44,351 nt of DNA from CAZGKW01 sp964526295. GTDB lineage: Bacteria > Planctomycetota > Phycisphaerae > FEN-1346. The notes beneath the pieces are model-generated. The model saw nothing but the letters and a program-made list of their open reading frames with translations, ran no database searches and had not been told where the DNA came from. Of this stretch, positions 33,298 through 41,385 are shown piece after piece. How positions within the stretch are numbered: position 1 is the first letter of the stretch; every line of letters starts with the position of its first letter. A program made the translations under genes and the position numbers. The stretch lies in the NCBI GenBank assembly GCA_964526295.1, contig CAZGKW010000036.1, positions 1 to 44,351 of the forward strand. The letters run 5' to 3'.

Positions 33298-33645
33298 TCA
33301 GGAATCCCCGATGTCCGGGCCGTACGGCGTGGCCATCCGGGCCGGGTTGACGGGCAGGCCCTTCTCGTCCGGCGGCAGGTAGATCTTCTCTCCCTGCTCG
33401 AACGGCGTCATATCGTCTTGCTCGCGGTCGTTGGCCCGGTTGATCAAGGGGGCCATCCAGGTCTTCCCGTACGCCCGCCGGGCCAGCTCGTACGGGTTCT
33501 CGCCCGCCTGGCACGTGTACACCGTGCACCCCGGCGGGGCGTTTGCCTGGGTCACCGGCCGCTTGAAAAGCGATTGCGGGTCGCACCCGGCCGCGCAGAG
33601 CAGCCCGAGCGCCAGCGCCGCGCACGCAGCCTGCCCACAGCGCAT
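33298..33645 (-). CDS. Lipoprotein with divergent LysM-like domain
   Basis: A 115-residue lipoprotein. The signal peptide (MRCGQAACAALALGLL) ends in CAAGC (Cys21). Residues about 41-92 follow the LysM layout (VYTCQAGENPYELARRAYGK ... GEKIYLPP) but with substitutions, including Cys in place of the usual Val/Lys and a longer central loop. The ATG at 33645 is preferred over the GTG two codons earlier because GAGGAG lies five bases upstream of it. It stands between the CDP-alcohol enzyme and the regular LysM lipoprotein. Function as a wall-binding or assembly lipoprotein is inferred. Confidence 0.76.
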   Translation of the reverse strand: MRCGQAACAALALGLLCAAGCDPQSLFKRPVTQANAPPGCTVYTCQAGENPYELARRAYGKTWMAPLINRANDREQDDMTPFEQGEKIYLPPDEKGLPVNPARMATPYGPDIGDS

Positions 33646-33708
33646 AAACACTCCTCGCGGCCCAAGCTCTCGAATCGAACGCGAGTCTACCGGCTCGCAC
33701 GCCGGCCG

Positions 33709-34485
33709 TCAAGGACTCGCCAGCCAGGCCCCCAGCCAGTCCGTCTCGGGCGCCGACCAGAAGACGAGCAGGGCGATGACGAGGCCGGCGTGGACGTCGA
33801 ACGGCAGGCTGCCCCGCGGGTATCGCCACAGAACGACCCCCAAGCCCCCCCGCGGCTCGATCGGCTCGTCGGCCGGGTCCTTGCCGGCCTCGACCAGCTT
33901 TGCCGCCCGGCCGATCCACCACAGGCGATGGGCGACCGTCGCGACAGGCCAGACCGCCAGGACCCACACCGCCGTCGAGAGGTGCCCGAAGAGGACGCCC
34001 AGCAACATTGTGACCACCCGCTCGCCCCGCTGCCAGAACCCGCCGTCGCAGTCGCCACCCAGTGGCGCCGCCCGGGAACGGGCGTAGCTCGTCAGGTAGG
34101 CCCACACCAGGCCCGCGCATGCCGCCAAGGCCAGCGTCACGTTCGGCCCGTCGGGACGCATGACGTAGAAGAACGCCGCCCCGAAGAACAGGGCCGCGTC
34201 GCTCACGCGGTCGCAGATCGAGTCCAGCATGGCGCCGAAATGGGTTTTCAGGTCCCCCAGGTTCGCCAGGGCCCCGTCGAGCACGTCGCAGGCGCCGGAG
34301 GCGAGGATGAATCCCCCCGCCAGCGGCCACCATCTCGGGCCGGCCGCAATCGCCACACCCGCCCCCACCGTGATGACCGTTCCCAGGACCGTGATGTGGT
34401 TCGGGCGGACGCCGACCCGCAACAGACCCCTCGCCAGGCCGTCGCGAAGCCAGGCGATGAACCGACCGATTTGCTCGGAAACCAT
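33709..34485 (-). CDS. CDP-alcohol phosphatidyltransferase, probably inositol-phosphate-lipid synthase
   Basis: A 258-residue integral membrane enzyme with several hydrophobic helices. The CDP-alcohol signature D-x2-D-G-x2-A-R-x8-G-x3-D-x3-D reads DVLDGALAN ... GAMLDSICD (Asp67, Asp70, Gly71, Gly84, Asp88, Asp92). All acidic metal ligands are kept, but the Arg after Ala is Asn75. It is 79 bases downstream of an Ino1-type gene whose product, inositol 1-phosphate, is the acceptor of bacterial phosphatidylinositol-phosphate synthases; this context makes that the best prediction. Phosphatidylglycerol-phosphate synthase is the alternative. The C-terminal third (DPADEPIEPRGG) is a long cytosolic loop before a last helix. 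Confidence 0.82.
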   Translation of the reverse strand: MVSEQIGRFIAWLRDGLARGLLRVGVRPNHITVLGTVITVGAGVAIAAGPRWWPLAGGFILASGACDVLDGALANLGDLKTHFGAMLDSICDRVSDAALFFGAAFFYVMRPDGPNVTLALAACAGLVWAYLTSYARSRAAPLGGDCDGGFWQRGERVVTMLLGVLFGHLSTAVWVLAVWPVATVAHRLWWIGRAAKLVEAGKDPADEPIEPRGGLGVVLWRYPRGSLPFDVHAGLVIALLVFWSAPETDWLGAWLASP

Positions 34486-34564
34486 AGGACAAGGGTCGAT
34501 CAGATGCGCGGCAGCGGCGGTCGAGAGGCCGACGCCCGGGCGTTCCGCGCCGGCGATCAGCGAA

Positions 34565-35674
34565 TCAGCGCTCCCGCGCCCCGCCGATGAACTCCTCCAC
34601 GGCCGCCCGGGCCGACGCGTCGCTCATCTGCTCCGGCGGGTGCTTCATCAGGGCCGCACATGCGCTCGTCAGGGGCCCCGCCACGCCTCGGTCGCGAGCC
34701 AAACGGCAGCAGCGGACGGCGTCGATCGCACAGCCCGCGCTGTTGGGCGAATCCTCCACGCTCAGCCTCAGCTCCAGCTCCAGCGGCACCCCCCCGAACC
34801 CCCGGCCCTCCATCCGCAGGAAGCACACCTTGTTGTCCTTTTGCCAGGGGACGTAGTCGGCCGGGCCGATGTGGATCTGCTCCGCCGGCAGCGGCTCCTC
34901 CAGCTCCGACTGGACCGCCTCGGTCTTCGAGATCTTCTTCGACGCCAGCCGCTCCCGCTTCAGCATGTTGAGGAAGTCCGTGTTGCCGCCGGTGTTGAGC
35001 TGGTACGTCGCGTCGAGGGCGACGCCCCGGTCGCGGAACAGGCGGGCCAGCGTCCGGTGGACGATCGTCGCCCCGACCTGGGCCTTGATGTCGTCGCCCA
35101 CGACGGGGATACCGGCCTCGGTGAAGCGCCTGGCCCACGCCGGCTCGCTGACGATGAAGACCGGGACACAGTTGATGAGGCTGACGCCCGCCGCCAGACA
35201 CGCCTCGGCGTAGTGTTCGGTGGCCGCCTGGGACCCGACCGGCAGGTAGCTCAGTAGGACTTCGGTCCCGCTCTCGCCGAGGACGGCGGCGACGTCAACG
35301 GGGTCGGCATCGGCCGGAACGAACCGCCGGGCCTCCGGGTACTCGGTCAGGTGCTCCGAGAAGCCGTCCATGACCGGGCCCATGCGGACCGTCACGCCGG
35401 TCTCCCCGAGATCCGGGCAGATGGCCTGGGTGCAGTTCGGCGGGGCCAGGATGGCCTCTTCGAGGGGCCGGCCGACCTTGCGGCGGTCGATGTCGAAGGC
35501 GGCGACGCACCGGATGTCGCCCGGCAGGTAGCCGCCCAGGTCGTAGTGCATGAGGCCGAGCGTCTCGCGAACGCCCTCGGCCTCCAGGCGGCGGCGGTAG
35601 TGGACGATGCCCTGGAGGAGGCTGGAGGCGCAGTTGCCGATGCCTGCGATGGCGATGCGGATGGGGGTGCCCAT
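34565..35674 (-). CDS. ino1: Inositol-3-phosphate synthase (Ino1, mycobacterial type)
   Basis: Makes L-myo-inositol 1-phosphate (1D-3-phosphate) from glucose 6-phosphate, using NAD+. The 369-residue length equals the actinobacterial enzyme rather than the longer eukaryotic one. Landmarks are the N-terminal NAD loop AGIGNCASS (10-18), the paired LSYLPVGSQAATEHYAEACL block, GDDIKAQVGATIVHR, LNTGGNTDFLNM and KTEAVQSEL. The ATG at 35674 has AGGGAAAG upstream. A perfect TTGACA lies at 35792-35787 on the minus strand but no good -10 follows. It is first in the nine-gene minus-strand block and probably feeds the CDP-alcohol enzyme immediately downstream. Confidence 0.92.
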   Translation of the reverse strand: MGTPIRIAIAGIGNCASSLLQGIVHYRRRLEAEGVRETLGLMHYDLGGYLPGDIRCVAAFDIDRRKVGRPLEEAILAPPNCTQAICPDLGETGVTVRMGPVMDGFSEHLTEYPEARRFVPADADPVDVAAVLGESGTEVLLSYLPVGSQAATEHYAEACLAAGVSLINCVPVFIVSEPAWARRFTEAGIPVVGDDIKAQVGATIVHRTLARLFRDRGVALDATYQLNTGGNTDFLNMLKRERLASKKISKTEAVQSELEEPLPAEQIHIGPADYVPWQKDNKVCFLRMEGRGFGGVPLELELRLSVEDSPNSAGCAIDAVRCCRLARDRGVAGPLTSACAALMKHPPEQMSDASARAAVEEFIGGARER

Positions 35675-35834
35675 CGCCGCTTTCCCTCTCGTGCCCCCGA
35701 CGGGACCGGCGCGTCGCCGGGCATGCCTCGCCGCGCGGGCCCGTCGGCCGTCCAAGCATCCTAACCCCTATCAGCCCCGCGCCGCGGTGTCAACGCAAAA
35801 GGGGGTCGCTGCCCGGGGCAGGCTTCTTTTGGGT

Positions 35835-35864
35835 TTGACGCCCGCGGCGCTCCGCTGCTACGAT
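35835..35864 (+). promoter_or_regulatory. Promoter of the lpd-lipB-lipA cluster
   Basis: TTGACG (35835-35840, 5 of 6), 18 bases, TACGAT (35859-35864, 4 of 6); about 56 bases before the GTG start of the lipoamide dehydrogenase gene, in the gap divergent from ino1. Confidence 0.5.
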
Positions 35865-35920
35865 TGACCGGCTCGCGTGAGAAGTGAGGCGCGACGCACA
35901 CCCGAACCAGGGAGTTCCCC

Positions 35921-37309
35921 GTGCCCGACTATGACGTTGCCGTGATTGGCGGTGGACCCGGCGGCTACGTGGCCGCCCTGCGGGCCGCCCTGCGAGAGGC
36001 CAAGGTCTGCCTGGTCGAGAAGGGCCTGCTCGGCGGGTGCTGCCTGAACGTGGGCTGCATCCCCACCAAGGCCATGCTCCACGCCAGCGAGGTCTTCCGC
36101 CACATCGGCAGGGCCTCCGAGTACGGCTTCGAGGCGGGCGAGGCGAGCGTCGACGGGGCCGCCTTCATGGCCCGCATGGAGAAGGTCGTCAAGCCGCTCC
36201 GCGACGGCGTCGGGATGCTCCTGAAGGCCCGAAAGGTCGACGTCCTCCGCGGCACGGGGCGGCTCAAGGCCGCCGACACGGTCGTCGTCGAGACCGACGA
36301 CGGCGAGGAGACCGTCTCGGCGGCGTCGGTGATCGTCGCGACGGGCTCGCGGCCGGCCCGGCCGGGGTTCATCCCGTGGGACTCGGGCCGCGTTATGACC
36401 ACCGACGAGGCCACCACCGCCGAGCGCCTTCCCGAGAGCATCCTGATCGTAGGCGGCGGAGTCATCGGGTGCGAGTTCGCCACGGTCTACTCCGAGCTGG
36501 GCATCCGGACGACGGTCGTCGAGATGCTCGACCGGCTCGTCTCGGTGATCGACGAGGACGCCGCCAAGGCCATCCATGCCAGCCTGAAGAAACGCAAGAC
36601 CGACGTCCGGACCGGGGCGAAGATCGTCGAGATGGGGGCCGACGAGGACGGCGTCGTGGCCAGGCTGGAGGGCGGCGACGAGCTGGAGGCCGACGCCGCC
36701 CTCATCGCCGTCGGACGCGTGCCGAACGTCGAGGACATCGGCTTGGAGGACCTCGGCGTCGAGATGGACGAGCGGACCATCAAGGTCGACGAACGGTGCC
36801 GCACCAGCGTCGACGGGGTCTACGCCATCGGCGACTGCGCCGAGCGGCGGCAGTACGCCCACCTGGCGAGCCGCATGGGCATCGTCGCTGCCGACAACGC
36901 CACCGGCCACGACACGGTCGACAAGCGGGCGGTCGTCCCGGTGGGTGTGTACACGCACCCGGAGATCGCAACGGTCGGCCTGTCGGAGGCCGAGGCCCGC
37001 GACCAGCGCGGCGACGACGCGGTCCGCGTCGCCCGCTTCCCGTACCAGGCCAGCGGCATGGCCCGGGCCTACGGCGACACGGAGGGCGGCGTCAAGCTGA
37101 TCGCCGACGCCGAGATGGGCGAGGTCCTCGGGGCCGTCGTCATCGGCCAGCACGCCACCGACGTTATCCAGGAGATCGCCTGCGCCATGCGAAACGAGCT
37201 GACCGTCGAGGAGCTGGCGATTACCATCCACCCGCACCCGACGTTCGTGGAGGGGGTGGGCGAGGCCGCCGAGGCCTGGATCGGCCTGCCGGTCCACACG
37301 AAGGGCTGA
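35921..37309 (+). CDS. lpdA: Dihydrolipoyl dehydrogenase (E3)
   Basis: Reoxidises dihydrolipoyl groups, passing electrons through FAD to NAD+. The 462-residue protein has the FAD loop GGGPGGY (10-16), the redox disulfide in CCLNVGCIPTK (Cys41-Cys46, with an extra Cys40 where Thr is usual), the NAD loop GGGVIGCE, the second FAD motif VYAIGDCA and the C-terminal His-Glu dyad in IHPHPTFVEG. The start is a GTG at 35921 with GGGAG six bases upstream. It leads a cluster with lipB, lipA and a lone lipoyl domain; no E1 or E2 gene is present, so the dehydrogenase complex it serves lies elsewhere. Family identity is secure. Confidence 0.93.
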   Translation: MPDYDVAVIGGGPGGYVAALRAALREAKVCLVEKGLLGGCCLNVGCIPTKAMLHASEVFRHIGRASEYGFEAGEASVDGAAFMARMEKVVKPLRDGVGMLLKARKVDVLRGTGRLKAADTVVVETDDGEETVSAASVIVATGSRPARPGFIPWDSGRVMTTDEATTAERLPESILIVGGGVIGCEFATVYSELGIRTTVVEMLDRLVSVIDEDAAKAIHASLKKRKTDVRTGAKIVEMGADEDGVVARLEGGDELEADAALIAVGRVPNVEDIGLEDLGVEMDERTIKVDERCRTSVDGVYAIGDCAERRQYAHLASRMGIVAADNATGHDTVDKRAVVPVGVYTHPEIATVGLSEAEARDQRGDDAVRVARFPYQASGMARAYGDTEGGVKLIADAEMGEVLGAVVIGQHATDVIQEIACAMRNELTVEELAITIHPHPTFVEGVGEAAEAWIGLPVHTKG

Positions 37310-37382
37310 CCCGCGGGGCGGGGCCCGGGGGAACCTGCCGGGCGCGCCTCCGAAAACGCGCCGATGCGCTGATGACTCGACC

Positions 37383-38060
37383 ATGCCAGAGCTGACCGTC
37401 CTCGATCTCGGCCGGGCCGACTACGAGCCCACGCTCGCCCTCCAGAAGCGGCTCGTCGACGCCGTCAAGGCAGCACGCGACAAGGAGCTGGGGTACCTGG
37501 TCCTGGTCGAGCACGACCCGCCGGTCATCACGCTCGGCCGCGGGGCCGACCGGGCCAACGTCGTCGCCTCCCGCGAGCGGGTGGCCGCCGAGGGCGTCGA
37601 GCTGCACGAGACGTCCCGCGGCGGCGACGTCACGTACCACGGGCCGGGCCAGCTCGTCGGCTATCCCGTCATTCGCCTCGACCTGCACGGCCGCGACGTC
37701 CATCGCTACCTGCGGCACCTCGAGGAGGCCCTGATCCGGACGCTCGGCCGCTTCGGCGTCGAGGCCGGTCGGCGGCAGGGATTCACCGGCGTCTGGGTCG
37801 GCCGGGAGAAGGTGGCCGCCATCGGTGTCGCCGTCACCCGGTGGGTGACGTACCACGGCTTCGCCCTGAACGTGGCGACCGACCTGACGCATTTCGACCT
37901 GATCGTGCCCTGCGGCATCGGCGACCGGTCCGTGGCGAGCCTGACGAAGCTGCTCGGGCGGCCGGTGACGGTTGATGAGGTGAAGCGTCCGGTTGTAGAA
38001 TGCCTCGTCGAGGTGTTCGGCTTCGACGGCTACGTTGAGGGCGAGCCCGCGCCGGCTTGA
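37383..38060 (+). CDS. lipB: Octanoyl transferase LipB
   Basis: Moves octanoate from acyl carrier protein to the lysine of lipoyl domains, the first step of lipoate synthesis. The 225-residue protein has the signature SRGGDVTYHGPGQLVGYP (78-95) and the catalytic dyad Lys143 (GREKVAAIGV) and Cys177 (IVPCGI). It lies 73 bases after the dehydrogenase gene and about 110 before lipA, which inserts the sulfurs into its product. The ATG at 37383 has no strong ribosome site nearby, so translation may be modest. All key residues are intact. Confidence 0.94.
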   Translation: MPELTVLDLGRADYEPTLALQKRLVDAVKAARDKELGYLVLVEHDPPVITLGRGADRANVVASRERVAAEGVELHETSRGGDVTYHGPGQLVGYPVIRLDLHGRDVHRYLRHLEEALIRTLGRFGVEAGRRQGFTGVWVGREKVAAIGVAVTRWVTYHGFALNVATDLTHFDLIVPCGIGDRSVASLTKLLGRPVTVDEVKRPVVECLVEVFGFDGYVEGEPAPA

Positions 38061-38126
38061 GGGCGCCGCGTCTGCCCGGGGGGCTGGCCCGCCGCTGCGC
38101 CGGGTAAGGAGGCTGTTTCATTACCT

Positions 38127-38160
38127 CCCTCTCCCCTGGCGGGAGAGGGCAGGGGTGAGG
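38127..38160. repeat. REP-like hairpin upstream of lipA
   Basis: ccctctccc at 38127-38135 pairs perfectly with gggagaggg at 38141-38149, and caggggtgagg follows. From memory this closely resembles a hairpin repeat scattered in many GC-rich bacterial genomes. Its 3' flank (gaggaggagc) doubles as the ribosome-binding site of lipA. Confidence 0.55.
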
Positions 38161-38171
38161 AGGAGCTAACC

Positions 38172-39179
38172 GTGGGATCGGCCCGCACACAAGACGCCCG
38201 CCCCGCCAAGACGCGCTTCCCCCCGTGGATTCGCAAGCGCGTCCCGGCAGGCGACCAGGCCTCCCAGGTCCGTCGCATGCTCGCCGAGCTGGGCCTCCAG
38301 ACCGTCTGCACGGGGGCCCATTGCCCGAACCTGCCGGAGTGCTTTCACCGCGGGACGGCCACGTTCATGGTCCTCGGCTCGACGTGCACCCGGGCGTGCC
38401 GCTTCTGCGCCGTCGAGGAGGCCGACCCCGGCCCGCCGCGGCCGGACGAGCCGGAGGCCGTGGCCGAGGCGGCGGCCCGCCTCGACCTGCGGCACGTGGT
38501 CATCACGAGCGTCACGCGGGACGACCTGCCGGACGGCGGCGCGGAGCACTTCGCCCGCACGGTGCGGGCCGTCCGCGAGCGGCTGCCGGAGGCCGTCGTC
38601 ATCGAGGTCCTGACGCCCGACTTTCGGGGCGACCATGCGGCGATCGACACGGTCCTCGACGCCGGGCCCGAGATCTTCAACCACAACGTCGAGACCGTGC
38701 CGCGGCTCTACCCGGCGGTCCGGCCCCAGGCGAAGTACGAGCGGAGCCTCGGCGTGCTCGCCTATGCGGCCCGCGCTCGCCGCAAGCGTTTCCAGGCAGG
38801 TTCTGCACGGTCGGTCTCCGTACCGACCGCGCCTGATGATGACAAGGTCCACAGGAGTTTGCCCGACGAAGACGGCGCGCCGCGCCTCTACACCAAGAGC
38901 GGCCTGATGCTCGGCCTGGGCGAGAGGCTTGACGAGGTTCGCGGCGTTCTTCGCGACCTGCGCGGCGCCGACTGCGACATCGTGACGATCGGGCAGTACC
39001 TTGCGCCCTCGGCGGCCCACGCCCCCGTCGAGCGGTTCGTGCCGCCGGAGGAGTTCGAGGCCCTCGGGCGGGAAGCCCGGGCCATGGGATTTGCCGCCGT
39101 CGCGGCCGGGCCGTTCGTCCGGTCGAGCTACCAGGCGGAGCAGCTCTTCCAGGGCCGAGATGCAGACGAGGGGACGTAG
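38172..39179 (+). CDS. lipA: Lipoyl synthase LipA with an in-frame insertion
   Basis: Radical-SAM enzyme that adds two sulfur atoms to octanoyl domains. Both cluster motifs are intact: auxiliary Cys46, Cys51, Cys57 (CTGAHCPNLPEC) and radical-SAM Cys72, Cys76, Cys79 (CTRACRFC). The terminal RSSY serine (Ser318) is present. Between SLGVLAYAARARR and LYTKSGLMLGLGE, about 33 residues (roughly 204-237) do not belong to the usual family, where these blocks nearly join. The insert is hydrophilic and its DNA contains an 8-bp palindrome (38808-38829). The start is a GTG at 38172 with GGAGGAG in front. The product is 335 residues, slightly long for the family. Identity is certain; effect of the insert is unknown. 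Confidence 0.93.
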   Translation: MGSARTQDARPAKTRFPPWIRKRVPAGDQASQVRRMLAELGLQTVCTGAHCPNLPECFHRGTATFMVLGSTCTRACRFCAVEEADPGPPRPDEPEAVAEAAARLDLRHVVITSVTRDDLPDGGAEHFARTVRAVRERLPEAVVIEVLTPDFRGDHAAIDTVLDAGPEIFNHNVETVPRLYPAVRPQAKYERSLGVLAYAARARRKRFQAGSARSVSVPTAPDDDKVHRSLPDEDGAPRLYTKSGLMLGLGERLDEVRGVLRDLRGADCDIVTIGQYLAPSAAHAPVERFVPPEEFEALGREARAMGFAAVAAGPFVRSSYQAEQLFQGRDADEGT

Positions 39180-39244
39180 CCGGGGCCGGGCGAGGCCCAA
39201 CGCCGCCCGCCCGCCGGGAGCACACTCAGACGAAGGGCATGCCT

Positions 39245-39499
39245 ATGCCGACGACGGACGTGAAACTCCCTGACTTGGGTGAGGACGCCGGCGACGAGGC
39301 CCGCGTCTCGTTCTGGTACGTCGAGCCGGGCGAGGACATCGAGGCCGACGACCCCCTCGTCCAGCTTGTCACCGACAAGGCCACCTTCGACGTGCCCAGC
39401 CCCGACAAGGGCACGCTGAAGGAGATCGTCGCGGACGAGGACGCCGAGGTCCACGTCGGCGACGTCCTGTGCCGCATCGAGACCGAGGGCCGGCGTTGA
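39245..39499 (+). CDS. Free-standing lipoyl-binding domain protein
   Basis: An 84-residue protein that is only a biotinyl/lipoyl domain: DVKLPDLGEDAGDEARVSFW, then VEPGEDIEADDPLVQLVTD, the modified lysine in TDKATFDVPSP, and a final GDVLCRIET. Such domains normally head an E2 acyltransferase or a carboxylase; here a stop follows directly. ATG 39245 is preferred over ATG 39239 because AAGGG lies at proper distance. Lipoylation rather than biotinylation is likely, given lipB and lipA just upstream and the DKA motif. Its stop overlaps the tmk start (TTGA). It may be a carrier for a separately encoded complex or a lipoylated helper of E3. Confidence 0.84.
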   Translation: MPTTDVKLPDLGEDAGDEARVSFWYVEPGEDIEADDPLVQLVTDKATFDVPSPDKGTLKEIVADEDAEVHVGDVLCRIETEGRR

Positions 39500-40116
39500 G
39501 CGACCTGCCTGGAGCGTTCATCGTGCTCGACGGGCCGGAAGGGGCGGGCAAGTCGACCCAGGTCGACCGCTTGGTCCGCCGGCTTCGGGAGGAGGGTCGC
39601 CAGGTCACGACCGCCCGCGACCCCGGGTCGACGCCCGTCTCGGAGCGCATCCGCACGATCCTCCTCGACAACGGTCTGCCGGACATGGACGTTCGGACGG
39701 AGGTGTTTCTCTACATGGCTAGCCGGGCCGAGATGGTGGCCCGGATCATCCGGCCCGCCCTGGAGGTCGGCCTCGTCGTCGTCTGCGACCGGTTCGTCTC
39801 CTCCACCGCCGCCTACCAGGGCTACGCGGGGGGGTTCGACCCCGCCCGCATCTGGGAGCTGGGTCGGATCGCGTGCGGCGGCGTCGAGCCGGACCTGACG
39901 GTGGTCCTCGACGTGGAAGTCGAAGCGGGCTTTGCGCGGCTCGACGGCGAGCCCGACCGGATGGAGTCGAAGGAACGGGCCTATCACGAGAAGGTCCGGC
40001 AGGGGTTCCTGGAGATGGCCCGGCAGCGGCCGGACCGGTTCGCCGTCGTGGACGCATCGGGCGATGCCGATGCGACGGCCGACGCGGTCCTGGAGGCGGT
40101 CAAGCGTGTCCTTTGA
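39496..40116 (+). CDS. tmk: Thymidylate kinase
   Basis: Phosphorylates dTMP to dTDP for DNA synthesis. The 206-residue protein has the P-loop GPEGAGKST (13-21), the DR[FY] motif in CDRFVSST, and the lid with RMESKERAYHEKVRQGF. The usual REPGGT is RDPGSTP here, a mild variant. The start is taken as TTG at 39496, overlapping the stop of the lipoyl-domain gene, with GAGGG six bases upstream; GTG 39469 is an alternative. Its 3' end overlaps the holB start by 11 bases. The tmk-holB pairing is common in bacteria and supports both calls. Confidence 0.9.
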   Translation: MSDLPGAFIVLDGPEGAGKSTQVDRLVRRLREEGRQVTTARDPGSTPVSERIRTILLDNGLPDMDVRTEVFLYMASRAEMVARIIRPALEVGLVVVCDRFVSSTAAYQGYAGGFDPARIWELGRIACGGVEPDLTVVLDVEVEAGFARLDGEPDRMESKERAYHEKVRQGFLEMARQRPDRFAVVDASGDADATADAVLEAVKRVL

Positions 40117-41221
40117 GCGGATCGAGCAGCAGGGGGCGGCGGTGCGGCTGCTCCGGGCCGCCGTCGCGAGCGGGCGGCTGGCGCACGCGCTGCTGTTCGT
40201 CGGGCCGGCCGGCGTGGGGAAGGGACTCGCCGCACGGGAGCTGGCGAAGCTCCTCTTCTGCGAGTCGCCCCGCGGCGCGGGCCCGGACGACCTCGACCCC
40301 TGCGATGCCTGCTCCGCGTGCCGGCGCGTCGAGAACGGGGCACATCCCGACCTCTACTGGTTCCGCAAGGAGCCCGGCCGCAACGACTTCCGTATCCACC
40401 TCGTCGCCCGCGGGACCCACCGGGAGGAGGGCCCCGAGGTGACCGTCACCGAGTCGGTCGCCCTGACGCCGATGGAAGCGCCGCGGACGGTGACCGTGCT
40501 CGACGATGCGGAGCGGCTGAACGACGCGGCGGCCAACGCGCTCCTTAAGTCCCTGGAAGAGCCCTCGCCGCACGCGGTGCTGGTTCTCCTGTGTGCGGAT
40601 GCGTCGCGGCTGCCGGGGACGATCCTGTCGCGGTGCCAGTGGGTCCGGTTCCGGGCCCTGCCGGAGCCGTTCGTGGCGGCGAAGCTCGCGTCGCTCCTGC
40701 CCGACGACGTGCCACAGGCCGAGCGGGCCCTGGCGAGCCGCTTCTCGGGCGGCAGCCTGGCCGAGGCCGTCCGCCTCGCCGGAAGCGGCCTGGGGGACCT
40801 GAGACGTCGGCTCGTCGAGGTGCTGCCCCGGATGGACGAGGCCGACGCTATCGATATGGGTGAAGAGGTCCGAACCTGGGCCGACGTGCGGGCCAAGGCC
40901 GAGGGGGCGAAGCGCGGCACGCCCGAGGAGACCGCCCTCCGCCGATACGCCGGCCGGACGGCCTTGGCCCTGGCGGCGTCGGCCTTTCGCGACGCGGCCG
41001 TCGTGGCTGCGGGGGCCGAGAGCCAGGCGGGCCTGACGCACCCCGATCAGCCCGAGGCGGTGGCGGCGCTGGCGGAGTGGCCGACCGAGTCGGTGGCCCT
41101 GGCCGTCGACATTCTGGCGGACGGCCAGGCCCAGATCGGTCGCTACGTCCACCCGGAGCTGGCCGTCGAGAACGCCTTCATCCAGGTCAGCCGCCTCCGG
41201 CCCGATCGGCCGCACCGCTAG
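40106..41221 (+). CDS. holB: DNA polymerase III delta' subunit
   Basis: Part of the clamp loader that places the sliding clamp on DNA. The 371-residue protein has a P-loop-like GPAGVGKG (33-40), a zinc-binding set (Cys66, Cys69, Cys72 plus upstream Cys52), DDAERLNDAAANALLKSLEEP and the SRC motif TILSRCQWVRF. The start is a GTG at 40106 inside the 3' end of tmk, with GGAGG nine bases upstream. The C-terminal part (after about residue 220) is Ala-rich and helical, as in the collar domain. Delta' is favoured over the gamma/tau subunit by length and context. Confidence 0.87.
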   Translation: MSFERIEQQGAAVRLLRAAVASGRLAHALLFVGPAGVGKGLAARELAKLLFCESPRGAGPDDLDPCDACSACRRVENGAHPDLYWFRKEPGRNDFRIHLVARGTHREEGPEVTVTESVALTPMEAPRTVTVLDDAERLNDAAANALLKSLEEPSPHAVLVLLCADASRLPGTILSRCQWVRFRALPEPFVAAKLASLLPDDVPQAERALASRFSGGSLAEAVRLAGSGLGDLRRRLVEVLPRMDEADAIDMGEEVRTWADVRAKAEGAKRGTPEETALRRYAGRTALALAASAFRDAAVVAAGAESQAGLTHPDQPEAVAALAEWPTESVALAVDILADGQAQIGRYVHPELAVENAFIQVSRLRPDRPHR

Positions 41222-41344
41222 GCCTAGCCGCGTTTTGCGGTTGCGGGCGGCGGGGCGGGTCTCTAAGCTGTCCCGCTTCATGGCCGCCGGCGTGCTTCGG
41301 CGGGGGCAGTCGATGCGCCCTGCCAACGCCGCCGGGGACCGGCC

Positions 41345-41372
41345 CCGGTACGCTTCGACCGGTACGCTTCGA
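41345..41372. repeat. Perfect 14-bp tandem repeat before the PpiD-like gene
   Basis: ccggtacgcttcga occurs twice back to back (41345-41358 and 41359-41372). The second copy ends inside the AAAGG ribosome site of the downstream gene. Confidence 0.6.
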
Positions 41373-41385
41373 AAGGATGGACGCG

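Noticed and set aside
35770..35792. Promoter for ino1 from the perfect TTGACA on the minus strand
   Set aside because: The best -10 at 16-17 bases is TAGGGG or ATAGGG, too poor to list.
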